This document shows, piece by piece, positions 16,614 to 26,793 of a stretch of 64,000 bases of DNA (positions are counted from its first letter, which is position 1; the number at the start of each line of letters is the position of its first letter). A program made the position numbers and the translations under genes. The notes beneath the pieces are model-generated. The model did not search any database and was not told the origin of the DNA. It saw only the letters and a list, made by a program, of their open reading frames with translations. Source of the stretch: Microbacterium jejuense (GTDB lineage Bacteria; Actinomycetota; Actinomycetes; Actinomycetales; Microbacteriaceae); assembly GCF_019511665.1 (NCBI RefSeq), contig NZ_JAEUAW010000007.1, positions 62,001 to 126,000 of the forward strand, read 5' to 3'.

Positions 16614-18992
16614 TCAGCGACGTGAGTTCGAGAGGCTGCGGAAACGCCGCAGGCGGAGGCTGTTGCCGACCACGAACACGCTCGAGAACGCCATGGCCGC
16701 TCCCGCGATCATAGGGTTCAACAGGCCGAGCGCGGCCAGCGGCAGGGCGGCCACGTTGTAGGCGAACGCCCAGAACAGGTTCACGCGGATCGTGCCGAGC
16801 GTCGCCCGCGACAGCCGGATGGCGTCGGCGGCGCTGCGCAGGTCGCCGCGCACCAGGGTGATGTCGGAGGCCTCGATGGCGGCATCCGTCCCCGTTCCCA
16901 TGGCGAGGCCGAGGTCGGCCTGGGCGAGAGCCGCGGCGTCGTTCACGCCGTCGCCGACCATCGCGACCACGCGGCCCTCGGCCTGCAGGTCTTTCACGAC
17001 GGCGACCTTGTCGTGGGGGAGCACCTCGGCGATCACGCGCTCGATGCCGACCTCGTCGGCGATCGCACGCGCGGCGGCGGCGTTGTCGCCCGTGAGCAGC
17101 ACCGGGGTGAGCCCGAGGGACGTCAGCTGCGCGACGGCCTCGGCGCTCGTCGGCTTGACCTGGTCGGCCACGACGAGGAGGCCGCGCACCTCGCCGTCCC
17201 ACGCCACGAGCACGGCGGTGCGGCCGAGCGCTTCGGCGTGTGCCTTGGCGTCCTGGATGCCGGCGTCCGGCGTGAGCGCCCAGTCGGCGAGCAGCGCCTC
17301 GCGGCCGACCAGCACGGCGTGCCCGTCGACGATGCCCGACACACCCTTGCCGGGGACGTTCTGGAACGACTCCACCTCGGGCAGGGCGCCCGTCTCGTCG
17401 GCCGCGGCACGCGCGACGGCCTGCGCGATCGGGTGTTCGGACGCGTGCTCCAGCGCCCCGGCGAGGCGCAGCAGCTGCGCGCGGGCGGAGGACTCGGCAT
17501 CCGGAATTCGGACTTCCGCGTGCTTTTCGGAGCCGTCGCGTCCCTCGCTCCGGAAAGCCGCGGATTCTCCGTTGTTCGGATCGGCGACGGGGGTGCGTGC
17601 GGGCTCGGCCACCACGACGTCGACGAGCGACATGCGGCCCGTCGTGACGGTGCCGGTCTTGTCGAGCACGACGGTGTCGACGGTGCGCGTGGACTCGAGC
17701 ACCTCGGGACCCTTGATGAGGATGCCGAGCTGTGCGCCGCGGCCGGTCCCGACGAGCAGGGCGGTCGGCGTGGCGAGTCCGAGGGCGCAGGGGCACGCGA
17801 TGATCAGCACCGCGACGGCGGCGGTGAACGCCATCGACGCCGATGCGCCCGTCAGCAGCCAGCCGGCCAGCGTGCCCAGCGCGATCAGCAGCACGATGGG
17901 CACGAAGACGCCCGAGATGCGGTCGGCGAGGCGCTGCACCTTGGCCTTGCCGGACTGCGCGTCTTCGACAAGGCGCGCCATCTGGGCGAGCTGGGTGTCG
18001 TCGCCGACGCGCGTGGCGCGCACGACGAGGCGGCCGCCCGCGTTGACCGTCGCCCCGACGACGGCATCGCCGGGCGCGACCTCGACGGGCACGGACTCGC
18101 CCGTCACCATGGAGGCGTCGACGGCCGACGTGCCCGAGGCGACGACGCCGTCCGTCGCGATCTTCTCGCCCGGGCGCACGACGAACTCCTCGCCGACGCG
18201 CAGGTCGGCGATCGGCACGCGCACCTCGGCGACGCCGCCGTCGGCCCCGGGCCGCAGCACCGCGACGTCCTTCGCACCGATCTCGAGCAGGGCGCGCAGT
18301 GCGGCGCCCGCGCGGCGCTTGGACCGCTGCTCGAAGTACCGGCCGGCGAGCACGAACGTCGTGACTCCCGCGGCGACCTCGAGGTAGATGTCGCCGGCGC
18401 CGTCGCTCGGGGTCACCGACCACTCGAAGGCGTGGGTCATGCCGGGCATGCCGGCGTGTCCGAAGAACAGCGCGTACAGCGACCACAGGAATGCCGCCGA
18501 GACCCCGAGCGAGATGAGCGTGTCCATCGTCGCAGCGCCGTGGCGCAGGTTGATCCACGCCGCCCGGTGGAACGGCCACGCGCCCCACACGACGACAGGC
18601 GCCGCGAGGGCGAGCGACGCCCACTGCCAGTAGGTGAACTGCAGCGCGGGGATCATCGCCAGCAGGATCACGGGCGTCGACAGCACGATCGAGCCGATGA
18701 GGCGCTGGCGCAGGCTCGTGAGCTCAGAGTCGCCCGCCGCCTCCGTCTCGGCCGGGGCAGGGGGAGCGGGCAGCACCGCCGTATAGCCGGTCTTCACGAC
18801 CTCGTCGATGAGCGCCTGCGGGTCGGTGCCTGCCGGTGCGCTCACGACCGCCTTCTCGGTGGCGTAGTTGACGGATGCCTCGACCCCGTCCATCCGGTTC
18901 AGCCGCTTCTCGATCCGCGCGGCGCACGAGGCGCACGTCATCCCGCCGATCTCGAGCTCGATCCGGGCGGCAGGGGCCGAGGCGCCGGTCAT
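16614..18992 (-). CDS. copA: Cu(I)-exporting P1B-type ATPase
   Basis: 792 residues. An N-terminal heavy-metal-associated domain carries GMTCASC (residues 17-23). The A domain has TGES (297-300), the membrane metal motif is CPC (400-402), the phosphorylation site is DKTGT (444-448), the N domain has SEHP (518-521) and the P domain GDGVND (680-685). It pumps Cu(I) out of the cytoplasm. Residues about 464-503, between DKTGT and SEHP, form a hydrophilic insert unusual for the family, encoded by an imperfect DNA hairpin. The start overlaps copZ by 4 nt. Confidence 0.95.
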   Translation of the reverse strand: MTGASAPAARIELEIGGMTCASCAARIEKRLNRMDGVEASVNYATEKAVVSAPAGTDPQALIDEVVKTGYTAVLPAPPAPAETEAAGDSELTSLRQRLIGSIVLSTPVILLAMIPALQFTYWQWASLALAAPVVVWGAWPFHRAAWINLRHGAATMDTLISLGVSAAFLWSLYALFFGHAGMPGMTHAFEWSVTPSDGAGDIYLEVAAGVTTFVLAGRYFEQRSKRRAGAALRALLEIGAKDVAVLRPGADGGVAEVRVPIADLRVGEEFVVRPGEKIATDGVVASGTSAVDASMVTGESVPVEVAPGDAVVGATVNAGGRLVVRATRVGDDTQLAQMARLVEDAQSGKAKVQRLADRISGVFVPIVLLIALGTLAGWLLTGASASMAFTAAVAVLIIACPCALGLATPTALLVGTGRGAQLGILIKGPEVLESTRTVDTVVLDKTGTVTTGRMSLVDVVVAEPARTPVADPNNGESAAFRSEGRDGSEKHAEVRIPDAESSARAQLLRLAGALEHASEHPIAQAVARAAADETGALPEVESFQNVPGKGVSGIVDGHAVLVGREALLADWALTPDAGIQDAKAHAEALGRTAVLVAWDGEVRGLLVVADQVKPTSAEAVAQLTSLGLTPVLLTGDNAAAARAIADEVGIERVIAEVLPHDKVAVVKDLQAEGRVVAMVGDGVNDAAALAQADLGLAMGTGTDAAIEASDITLVRGDLRSAADAIRLSRATLGTIRVNLFWAFAYNVAALPLAALGLLNPMIAGAAMAFSSVFVVGNSLRLRRFRSLSNSRR
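17497..17592. repeat. Palindromic insert within the copA N-domain coding region
   Basis: Inner arms GCTTTTCGGAGC (17522-17533) and GCTCCGGAAAGC (17547-17558) pair with one wobble, and loosely matching outer flanks extend the hairpin. It is less GC-rich than the rest of copA. It encodes the extra residues [18 protein letters not shown] and beyond. Confidence 0.6.
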
Positions 18993-19198
18993 GCGCGGAC
19001 CGCGGTGTAGCCGGCCTCGTCGACGGCCGCGATGACGGCCTCGTCCGCGAGCGCCGTCGTCGAGACGATGTGCAGCGTGCCGTCGGCGGCGCTGACCTGC
19101 ACGTCCTCGACGCCCGCGAGCTTCGACACCTCACCGCGCACAGATGCCTCGCAGTGCCCGCAGCTCATCCCCGTCACCTTGTAATCGACCTCGGCCAT
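18989..19198 (-). CDS. copZ: Copper chaperone, heavy-metal-associated domain
   Basis: 69 residues forming a single HMA ferredoxin-like domain. [20 protein letters not shown] contains the Cu(I)-binding MxCxxC motif (GMSCGHC). It delivers Cu(I) to CopA and possibly CsoR. First gene of the operon; it overlaps copA by ATGA. A GAGAAAGGCGG ribosome-binding site precedes the ATG. Confidence 0.94.
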   Translation of the reverse strand: MAEVDYKVTGMSCGHCEASVRGEVSKLAGVEDVQVSAADGTLHIVSTTALADEAVIAAVDEAGYTAVRA

Positions 19199-19233
19199 GT
19201 CGCCGCCTTTCTCGTGGAGTTCCCGGTCAAGGA

Positions 19234-19248
19234 TACCCCTGAGGGGTA
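19234..19248. promoter_or_regulatory. CsoR operator 1 with overlapping -10
   Basis: The perfect palindrome TACCCCTGAGGGGTA matches the TACCC...GGGTA CsoR box. A minus-strand -10 TATCCT (19235-19230) overlaps its edge, so binding would block copZAcsoR transcription. Confidence 0.8.
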
Positions 19249-19261
19249 CCGCTCCACCGAG

Positions 19262-19284
19262 CTTATACCCGTCGGGGGTATAAG
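19262..19284. promoter_or_regulatory. CsoR operator 2
   Basis: CTTATACCC and GGGTATAAG arms around GTCGG, about 32 nt centre to centre from operator 1. It may give cooperative repression. Confidence 0.75.
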
Positions 19285-19439
19285 GGCTCCGGACGGCGAT
19301 ATCGGAACGAAATCCCCCGGTCGCGCCCGTTACACATCGTTAACGAACGGCAACATTCGCGAACCCTTGTCACGGTTAGGTTTGGGTCACCGGGACGGCA
19401 CCCCGATGCCGTCCCTTGTCCATACAAGCAAGGAGCATT

Positions 19440-20792
19440 ATGAGCGTCTTCACCCGCTCGCGCGCCACGACGATCCTCGGCGGCCTCGCCCTGGTCGGCG
19501 TGAGCGCGCTCGTTCTGGCCGGATGCTCGGGCAGTTCGACGCCGGACTCGACCGACGATGCCAAGGCCAGCGACTTCGAGTTCCCGATCGATTGCGACGC
19601 GGCGGAGCCCGCTGCGTACTCCCCGGAATACACGTCAACGTCGACGGGTCCGGCGACCGACCTCACGTACACGATCGGCACGGCCCTGCCCGTCACCGGC
19701 AACCTCGCCTTCCTCGGCCCGCCCGAGATCGCGGGCACCGAGTTCGCAGCGTCGGATGTCAACGCGGCCGCCAAGGGCGTCACGATCAACCTCGTGCAGG
19801 GCGACTCGGGCGACACCGACAACAAGGCGTACGAGACCGAGATCCCGCGTGTGCTCGGCGAAGGCGCGACCGCGATCATCGGCGCCGCGTCGTCGGGGAC
19901 GTCGCTGCAGTTCATCGACCAGGTGATCGCCGCGAACGCGATCCAGTTCTCGCCGGCCAACACGTCGGCCGCGTTCACGGGCTACGAAGACAACGGCCTG
20001 TACTGGCGCACCGCTCCGTCGGACGTGCTGCAGGGCGAGGTGCTCGGCAACCTGATCGCCGGCGACGGCAACGAGACGCTCGGCATGATCGTGCTGAACG
20101 ACTCGTACGGCACCGGCCTCGCGTGCTTCACCAAGAAGTCGTTCGAGGCCGCCGGCGGCAACGTCGTCGCGGCGTCGCTCTACAACACGGGTGACACGAA
20201 CTTCTCGGCTCAGGTCGAGGACGTCCTTGCCGCCGACCCCGACGCGATCGCCCTGATCACGTTCGAAGAGGTCAAGACGATCATCCCCGAGCTCGTGGGC
20301 GCCGACTACCCGAAGGACAAGCTGTACTTCGTCGACGGCAACCTCTCGAACTTCGGCGACGAGTTCGACGAGGGCACGCTCACCGGCGCCAAGGGCACCT
20401 ACCCGGCGGTCGACCCGGCCTCGATCGAGCAGTTCCGCACCGATCTGAACGCCTTCTACACCGGCCAGGGCAACCCCGAGCTGAAGGACTTCACCTACGG
20501 CCCGGAGTCGTACGACGCGGTGATCCTGCTGGCCCTGGCCGCCCTCGAGGCGGGTTCGTCGGCCGGTCCTGACGTGGCTGCGCACCTGCAGAACGTCTCG
20601 GGCACCGACGGTGGCACGAAGTGCACGACGTTCGCGGAGTGCGCCGACATCATCATCAGCGGCGAGACCGCCGACTATGACGGTGTGTCGGGTCCGATCA
20701 CGTTCAACGAGGTCGGCGACCCGACCGAGGCGACGATCGGCGTCTTCGAGTACGGCGAGGACAACAACTACTCGTTCGTCAACATCGGCTGA
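19440..20792 (+). CDS. livJ: Branched-chain amino acid-type ABC substrate-binding lipoprotein
   Basis: 450 residues. The ATG follows AAGGAGC. The signal peptide ends in the lipobox LVLAGC, so it is anchored outside the membrane. The mature protein is a type I periplasmic binding protein: IGTALPVTGNLAFLGPPEIAGTEFAASDVN is the ligand-domain start, with AASSGTSLQFID and NDSYGTGLAC further on. Family ligands include branched-chain amino acids, amides and urea; the choice here is inferred from the LivHMGF genes just downstream. Those genes run towards it on the other strand, so it is a separate, convergent unit. Confidence 0.88.
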   Translation: MSVFTRSRATTILGGLALVGVSALVLAGCSGSSTPDSTDDAKASDFEFPIDCDAAEPAAYSPEYTSTSTGPATDLTYTIGTALPVTGNLAFLGPPEIAGTEFAASDVNAAAKGVTINLVQGDSGDTDNKAYETEIPRVLGEGATAIIGAASSGTSLQFIDQVIAANAIQFSPANTSAAFTGYEDNGLYWRTAPSDVLQGEVLGNLIAGDGNETLGMIVLNDSYGTGLACFTKKSFEAAGGNVVAASLYNTGDTNFSAQVEDVLAADPDAIALITFEEVKTIIPELVGADYPKDKLYFVDGNLSNFGDEFDEGTLTGAKGTYPAVDPASIEQFRTDLNAFYTGQGNPELKDFTYGPESYDAVILLALAALEAGSSAGPDVAAHLQNVSGTDGGTKCTTFAECADIIISGETADYDGVSGPITFNEVGDPTEATIGVFEYGEDNNYSFVNIG

Positions 20793-20805
20793 GACGAGCA
20801 GACCC

Positions 20806-20837
20806 GCGGGGCCCCGGTCTTCGGACCGGGGCCCCGC
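20806..20837 (+). terminator. livJ terminator hairpin
   Basis: GCGGGGCCCCGGTC, TTCG loop, GACCGGGGCCCCGC: a perfect 14-bp stem 13 nt after the stop. Confidence 0.9.
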
Positions 20838-20870
20838 TCTCGTTCCCGCGCGTGGACGCGGCACCGCAGA

Positions 20871-20914
20871 CAGACGAAGAGAGTGGATGCCGCGGCATCC
20901 ACTCTCTTCGTCTG
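20871..20914. terminator. 44-nt perfect palindrome between livJ and livF
   Basis: Each 22-nt arm starts CAGACGAAGAGAGTGG and ends GATGCCG; there is no loop sequence. It lies between convergent operons and can terminate both. Confidence 0.8.
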
Positions 20915-20937
20915 TATCGGCTGCGCGAGCCGACGTC

Positions 20938-21702
20938 TCAGGCGCCCAGCGTGCCCAGGTACAGTCCGATCACGTTCGGGTCGTTGAGCAGCTCACGGCC
21001 GGTGCCGGTGTACGCGTCGCGTCCCTGGTCGAGGACGTACCCGCGGTCGCAGATCTGCAGGCAGCGCCGCGCGTTCTGCTCGACCATGACCGTCGTGACC
21101 CCGGCCTTGTTGATCTCGGAGACCCGCAGGAACGCCTCGTCCTGACGCGAGGGCGACAGACCGGCCGAGGGCTCGTCGAGCAGCAGCACGTGCGGGTCCA
21201 TCATGAGGGCACGGCCCATCGCGACCATCTGGCGCTCGCCGCCCGACAGCGACCCGGCGCGCTGCTGCAGCCGCTTGCCGAGGTCGGGGAAGACGGACGT
21301 GATGAAGTCGACCCGCTCGGCGTAGATCTTCGGCCGCTGGTAGGCGCCCATCTGCAGGTTCTCGGCGATCGTGAGGCTCGGGAACACGTTGTTGGTCTGG
21401 GGGACGAAGCCGACACCCTTCGCCACCAGCTTGTTCGCCCGGAGCCCGGTGATGTCTTCGCCGTTGAGGACGACCGAGCCCCCGCGGATCTTGACCTGGC
21501 CGAAGATCGCCTTGAGCATCGTCGACTTGCCGGCGCCGTTGGGCCCGATGATGCCGATGAGCTCGCCCTTTGCAGCGGTCAGGCTCGCTCCGTTGAGGAT
21601 GTTCACGCCCGGCAGGTAGCCGGCCGTGACGTCTCGCACCTCGATCACGTTCTGCGCGGCCGGGGTGGGGGCGGGCGCGGGGGCCTGTGCCGTGTCGCTC
21701 AC
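20938..21702 (-). CDS. livF: Branched-chain amino acid ABC transporter ATPase LivF
   Basis: 254 residues from a GTG overlapping the livG stop. It has Walker A GPNGAGKST, signature LSGGERQMVAMGRALM, Walker B LLLDEPSAGLS, and the short C-terminus typical of LivF. A Pro/Ala-rich extension of about 18 residues precedes the domain. Last gene of livHMGF. Confidence 0.93.
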   Translation of the reverse strand: MSDTAQAPAPAPTPAAQNVIEVRDVTAGYLPGVNILNGASLTAAKGELIGIIGPNGAGKSTMLKAIFGQVKIRGGSVVLNGEDITGLRANKLVAKGVGFVPQTNNVFPSLTIAENLQMGAYQRPKIYAERVDFITSVFPDLGKRLQQRAGSLSGGERQMVAMGRALMMDPHVLLLDEPSAGLSPSRQDEAFLRVSEINKAGVTTVMVEQNARRCLQICDRGYVLDQGRDAYTGTGRELLNDPNVIGLYLGTLGA

Positions 21703-22697
21703 TTCTGCTCCTCCGCTTCGTCGTCGCGCGCGTCGGCCGCCGCGCTCTCGACCTCGATCGCCTGGTCGATCTCGCGTGCGGTCTCGACCAGCTCCTGTGC
21801 CTCGTCGGTGAGCTGCCCCTCGATGCGGCCGGTCACGACACCGAGATCGACGTCCTGGTGGGCTCCGAGGTAGGCGTCGATGACGGCCTGATCCTTCATG
21901 ACAGTCTCGGGCGGTCCCTCGGCGACGATCCTGCCCTCGGCCATCACGACGACCCAGTCCGCGATGTGACGCACCATGTGCATGTCGTGCTCGACGAAGA
22001 GCACGGTCATGCCGAGGTCCTTGAGGTCGAGGATGTGGTCGAGCAGCGACTCGGTGAGGGCCGGGTTGACGCCGGCCATGGGCTCGTCGAGCATCACGAG
22101 GGTCGGATCGCTCATGAGCGCGCGCGCCATCTCGAGCAGCTTGCGCTGCCCGCCCGAGAGCGAGGCCGCGTAGTCCTTCTCTTTCGCGTCGAGCTTGAAG
22201 CGCACGAGCAGGTCGCGCGCCTTGTCTTCGATCTCGTTCTCCTGCTTGCGCCACAGGAAGGGCAGGATGCTCGCCCAGATCCGCTCACCGGACTGGCGGG
22301 TGGCGCCGAGCTTCATGTTCTCGAGCACCGTGAGCAGGCCGAGCGACTTCGTGAGCTGGAACGTGCGCACCTGCCCCATGCGGGCGGCCTTGAAGGCGGG
22401 GATGCCGGCCAGATTGGTGCCATCGAACGACCACGATCCGGCGTTGGGCTTGTCGAAGCCGGTCAGCAGGTTGAACAGCGTGGTCTTGCCGGCGCCGTTC
22501 GGGCCGATGAGCGCCGTGATGGCGTTGCGCGGGATCTCGAGATGCTCGACGTCGACGGCGGTCAGACCGCCGAAGACGCGCGTGACGCCGTCGGCGACGA
22601 TGATCGGATCGACCTTCTCGACGCCGGGGCGGGGCTCGCCCTTGTGCAGACCCGTCGACTTCGGCCGGCGGGTCGGGGGGACTACCTCAGCGGACAA
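21699..22697 (-). CDS. livG: Branched-chain amino acid ABC transporter ATPase LivG
   Basis: 332 residues. Walker A GPNGAGKTTLFNLLTGF, signature LSGGQRKLLEMARALM, Walker B VMLDEPMAGVNP; the longer Q-loop region with KLGATRQSGERIW is LivG-like. About 35 extra N-terminal residues and 60 acidic C-terminal residues (EIDQAIEVESAAADARDDEA) exceed the usual 255-residue length; the tail is probably disordered. It overlaps livM by 11 nt and livF by 4 nt. Confidence 0.92.
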   Translation of the reverse strand: MSAEVVPPTRRPKSTGLHKGEPRPGVEKVDPIIVADGVTRVFGGLTAVDVEHLEIPRNAITALIGPNGAGKTTLFNLLTGFDKPNAGSWSFDGTNLAGIPAFKAARMGQVRTFQLTKSLGLLTVLENMKLGATRQSGERIWASILPFLWRKQENEIEDKARDLLVRFKLDAKEKDYAASLSGGQRKLLEMARALMSDPTLVMLDEPMAGVNPALTESLLDHILDLKDLGMTVLFVEHDMHMVRHIADWVVVMAEGRIVAEGPPETVMKDQAVIDAYLGAHQDVDLGVVTGRIEGQLTDEAQELVETAREIDQAIEVESAAADARDDEAEEQK

Positions 22698-23667
22698 AGG
22701 TCAGCTCCTTCTTGCTTCCGAGGATGCCCTGCGGTCGGAAGATCACCAGGAGCATCAGCGCCACACCGACCAGCACGAACACGAGCATCTGGCTCTGCTC
22801 GGCGGTGAGGAACGGCAGCCAGCCGATCTGCACAAGGGCCGGCAGCAGGTTCGAGAGGAACGCGCGCACCATCCAGAACAGCACGGCGCCCAGCACCGGA
22901 CCGAAGATCGTGGCCGCGCCGCCCAGCAGGAGCGCCGTCCACACGTAGAACGTCTGCGATGTCACGTACACGTTGGGGTTGACGTTGGTGCCCATCGCGG
23001 TGACGATGCCGCCCGCCGCGATGATGATGCCGCCGACGATCAGCGCCTGCATCTTGAAGGCGAAGACGTTCTTGCCGAGCGAGCGGACCGCGTCCTCGTC
23101 TTCGCGGATGCCTCGCAGCACGCGTCCCCACGGGCTGCTCATCAGGAGCCACACGAACAGCACCGTGATCGCGATGACGATGGTCCCGACGATGATGACC
23201 CACCACTGGTCGGACTGGTAGGTCCAGGGCCCGAAGCCCCACTTGCCGGGAGGGAGCGGGTTGCTCGCGCGGAATCCCGCCTGGAAGCCGGAGAGGCCGT
23301 CCGCCGATCCGGTGACTCCGCGGAACGCCGAGGTCAGGAACAGCAGGCGCAGCACCTCGGCGGCGGCGATCGTCACGATGGCGAGGTAGTCCCCGCGCAG
23401 GCGCAGGGTCGGGACGCCCAGGATGATCGCGAAGATGACCGATCCCGCGAGCCCGATGAGCGCGGCCAGCGGCCAGGGGATCCCGAACGAGAGGATCGAG
23501 ATCGCGAAGCCGTAGGCGCCGATGGCCATGAAGCCGGCGACGCCCATGTTGAGCAGTCCCGCGAATCCGAAGTGCACCGACAGTCCGATGGCCGCGAGCA
23601 CGTAGCCGAGGGTCGCCGGCGCGAGGATCTGCGCGAGCGTGTTGTTGATGATCTGGAGCCAGTTCAT
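22687..23667 (-). CDS. livM: Branched-chain amino acid ABC transporter permease LivM
   Basis: 326 residues with about nine hydrophobic helices. LRGDYLAIVTIAAAEVLRLLF is the LivM signature and GRVLRGIREDEDAVRSLGKNVFAFK the cytoplasmic EAA-like loop that contacts the ATPase. It ends FRPQGILGSKKELTFVR, similar to LivH. It pairs with LivH. Confidence 0.92.
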   Translation of the reverse strand: MNWLQIINNTLAQILAPATLGYVLAAIGLSVHFGFAGLLNMGVAGFMAIGAYGFAISILSFGIPWPLAALIGLAGSVIFAIILGVPTLRLRGDYLAIVTIAAAEVLRLLFLTSAFRGVTGSADGLSGFQAGFRASNPLPPGKWGFGPWTYQSDQWWVIIVGTIVIAITVLFVWLLMSSPWGRVLRGIREDEDAVRSLGKNVFAFKMQALIVGGIIIAAGGIVTAMGTNVNPNVYVTSQTFYVWTALLLGGAATIFGPVLGAVLFWMVRAFLSNLLPALVQIGWLPFLTAEQSQMLVFVLVGVALMLLVIFRPQGILGSKKELTFVR

Positions 23668-23674
23668 AGCGCGC

Positions 23675-25000
23675 CTATCCGATTCGCTCTCGGCGACCGA
23701 GGATGCCCTGTGGGCGGAACAGCAGGATCACGATCAGCACGACCAGCGCGCCGACGTACTTGAGGTCGGAGGGGATCCACAGCGTCGACAGCTCGACGAG
23801 AAGACCCACGATCAGCGACCCGATGAGAGCCCCGAAGGCGGTGCCGAGTCCGCCGAGCGTCACCGCCGCGAAGATGAGCAGCAGGATGCTGGTGCCCATG
23901 TCCCACTTGATGCCGGGGCGGAAGTAGGCCCACAGGATGCCGGACAGGCCCGCGAGCGCCGCGGCCACGATCCACACCACCCGCACCACGGCGTCGACGT
24001 CGATGCCGCTGGCCGACGCGAGCGACGGGTTGTCGGACACGGCTCGGGTCGCGCGGCCGATGCGGGTGCGCATGAGCCACCACGCGAAGATGCCGATCAC
24101 GACGATCGACAGCCCCATGCTGATGACGTCGGTGACCGTCAGGCGGATCGGGCCGAGGCCGGGGATCGAGGCGGCCACGGCACCGGGCAGCTGCTCCGTG
24201 CCGCCGCCGATGAAGATCTGGTACGTGTAGCGCAGAGCCAGCGACAGGCCGATCGAGACGATCATGAGCTGGACGGTGCCGAGGCCTTTGCGTCGCAGCG
24301 GACGCCAGATGCCGGCATCCATTCCCCATCCGAACAGTGCGGACACCCCGACCGCCAGGGGGATCGCGAGCCAGATCGACAGTCCGAAGCCGGTCGTGAA
24401 CAGGAGGGCGCCGAGCGCGCCGAAGGTCACCATCTCACCGTGTGCGAAGTTCGACAGCCCGGTCGTGCCGTACACGAGCGAGAGGCCGATCGCGGCGAGG
24501 GCGAGCATGAGGCCGAAGTTCAGGCCGTTGACCGCCCGCGAGAGGAACTGGTCCCAGAAGCTCACCGTGGTGCGCTCCGCCGCGCCGAGCGTGAAGTTGC
24601 GGGTGACGGTGTTCGACGGGCCGAAGGTGACCTCTTGCGTGAACTCGAAGTCATCGGGCACCGCGACCGCGTCGGGCAGGCTGTCCTCGTCGAGCTCGAC
24701 CGTGTAGGTGACGTCCTTCGACGGCACCGGCACGCGCCAGCTGCCGTTCTCGGCGGTCGTCGCCTCGCCCTCGAAGTCCTCGCCCGTGACGGTGATCGTG
24801 GCGCCCTCGACCGGTTCGCCCGCGGAGCGCACGTTGCCGGCGATCGCGTAGGGGTAGTCGGCGGGATCGTCGTCCGCCGCGAGGGCGGGCGGAGCGAGGC
24901 TCACGAGCAGGGCCGTCACCAGCAAGGTGAAAAGGGCCGCGAGCGCGAGTGGTCGCGCGGTTCGGTGTCGCCGCCGCGCTAGTGCGGTCGTATTGCCCAC
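23675..25000 (-). CDS. livH: LivH permease fused to an N-terminal secreted beta-domain
   Basis: 441 residues. The GTG start has CTGGAGG upstream. Residues 1-42 resemble a signal sequence ending ALAADDDP. Residues about 45-140 form a carboxypeptidase-regulatory-like beta sandwich (AIAGNVRSAGEPVEGATITVTG...ENGSWRVPV). The permease begins near 150 (NGLNFGLMLALAAIGLSLVYG) with the LivH signature GLSNFAHGEM and loop GRATRAVSDNPSLASASGID. Typical LivH proteins are about 290-300 residues and lack this outer domain, which may dock the binding protein or extend through the wall. First gene of livHMGF. Confidence 0.9.
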   Translation of the reverse strand: MGNTTALARRRHRTARPLALAALFTLLVTALLVSLAPPALAADDDPADYPYAIAGNVRSAGEPVEGATITVTGEDFEGEATTAENGSWRVPVPSKDVTYTVELDEDSLPDAVAVPDDFEFTQEVTFGPSNTVTRNFTLGAAERTTVSFWDQFLSRAVNGLNFGLMLALAAIGLSLVYGTTGLSNFAHGEMVTFGALGALLFTTGFGLSIWLAIPLAVGVSALFGWGMDAGIWRPLRRKGLGTVQLMIVSIGLSLALRYTYQIFIGGGTEQLPGAVAASIPGLGPIRLTVTDVISMGLSIVVIGIFAWWLMRTRIGRATRAVSDNPSLASASGIDVDAVVRVVWIVAAALAGLSGILWAYFRPGIKWDMGTSILLLIFAAVTLGGLGTAFGALIGSLIVGLLVELSTLWIPSDLKYVGALVVLIVILLFRPQGILGRRERIG

Positions 25001-25119
25001 AGGACCTCCAGTTCGCCACCACGCGGACACCGAAGCTCGGGTCGCATCGGCCGTGATGGCGACGCTACGACTGTAATGTGTCGTCGCTGTTTCGCCTACG
25101 GTCACCTGTGGATACGTGA

Positions 25120-26790
<1,671 letters not shown>

Positions 26791-26793
26791 TCC

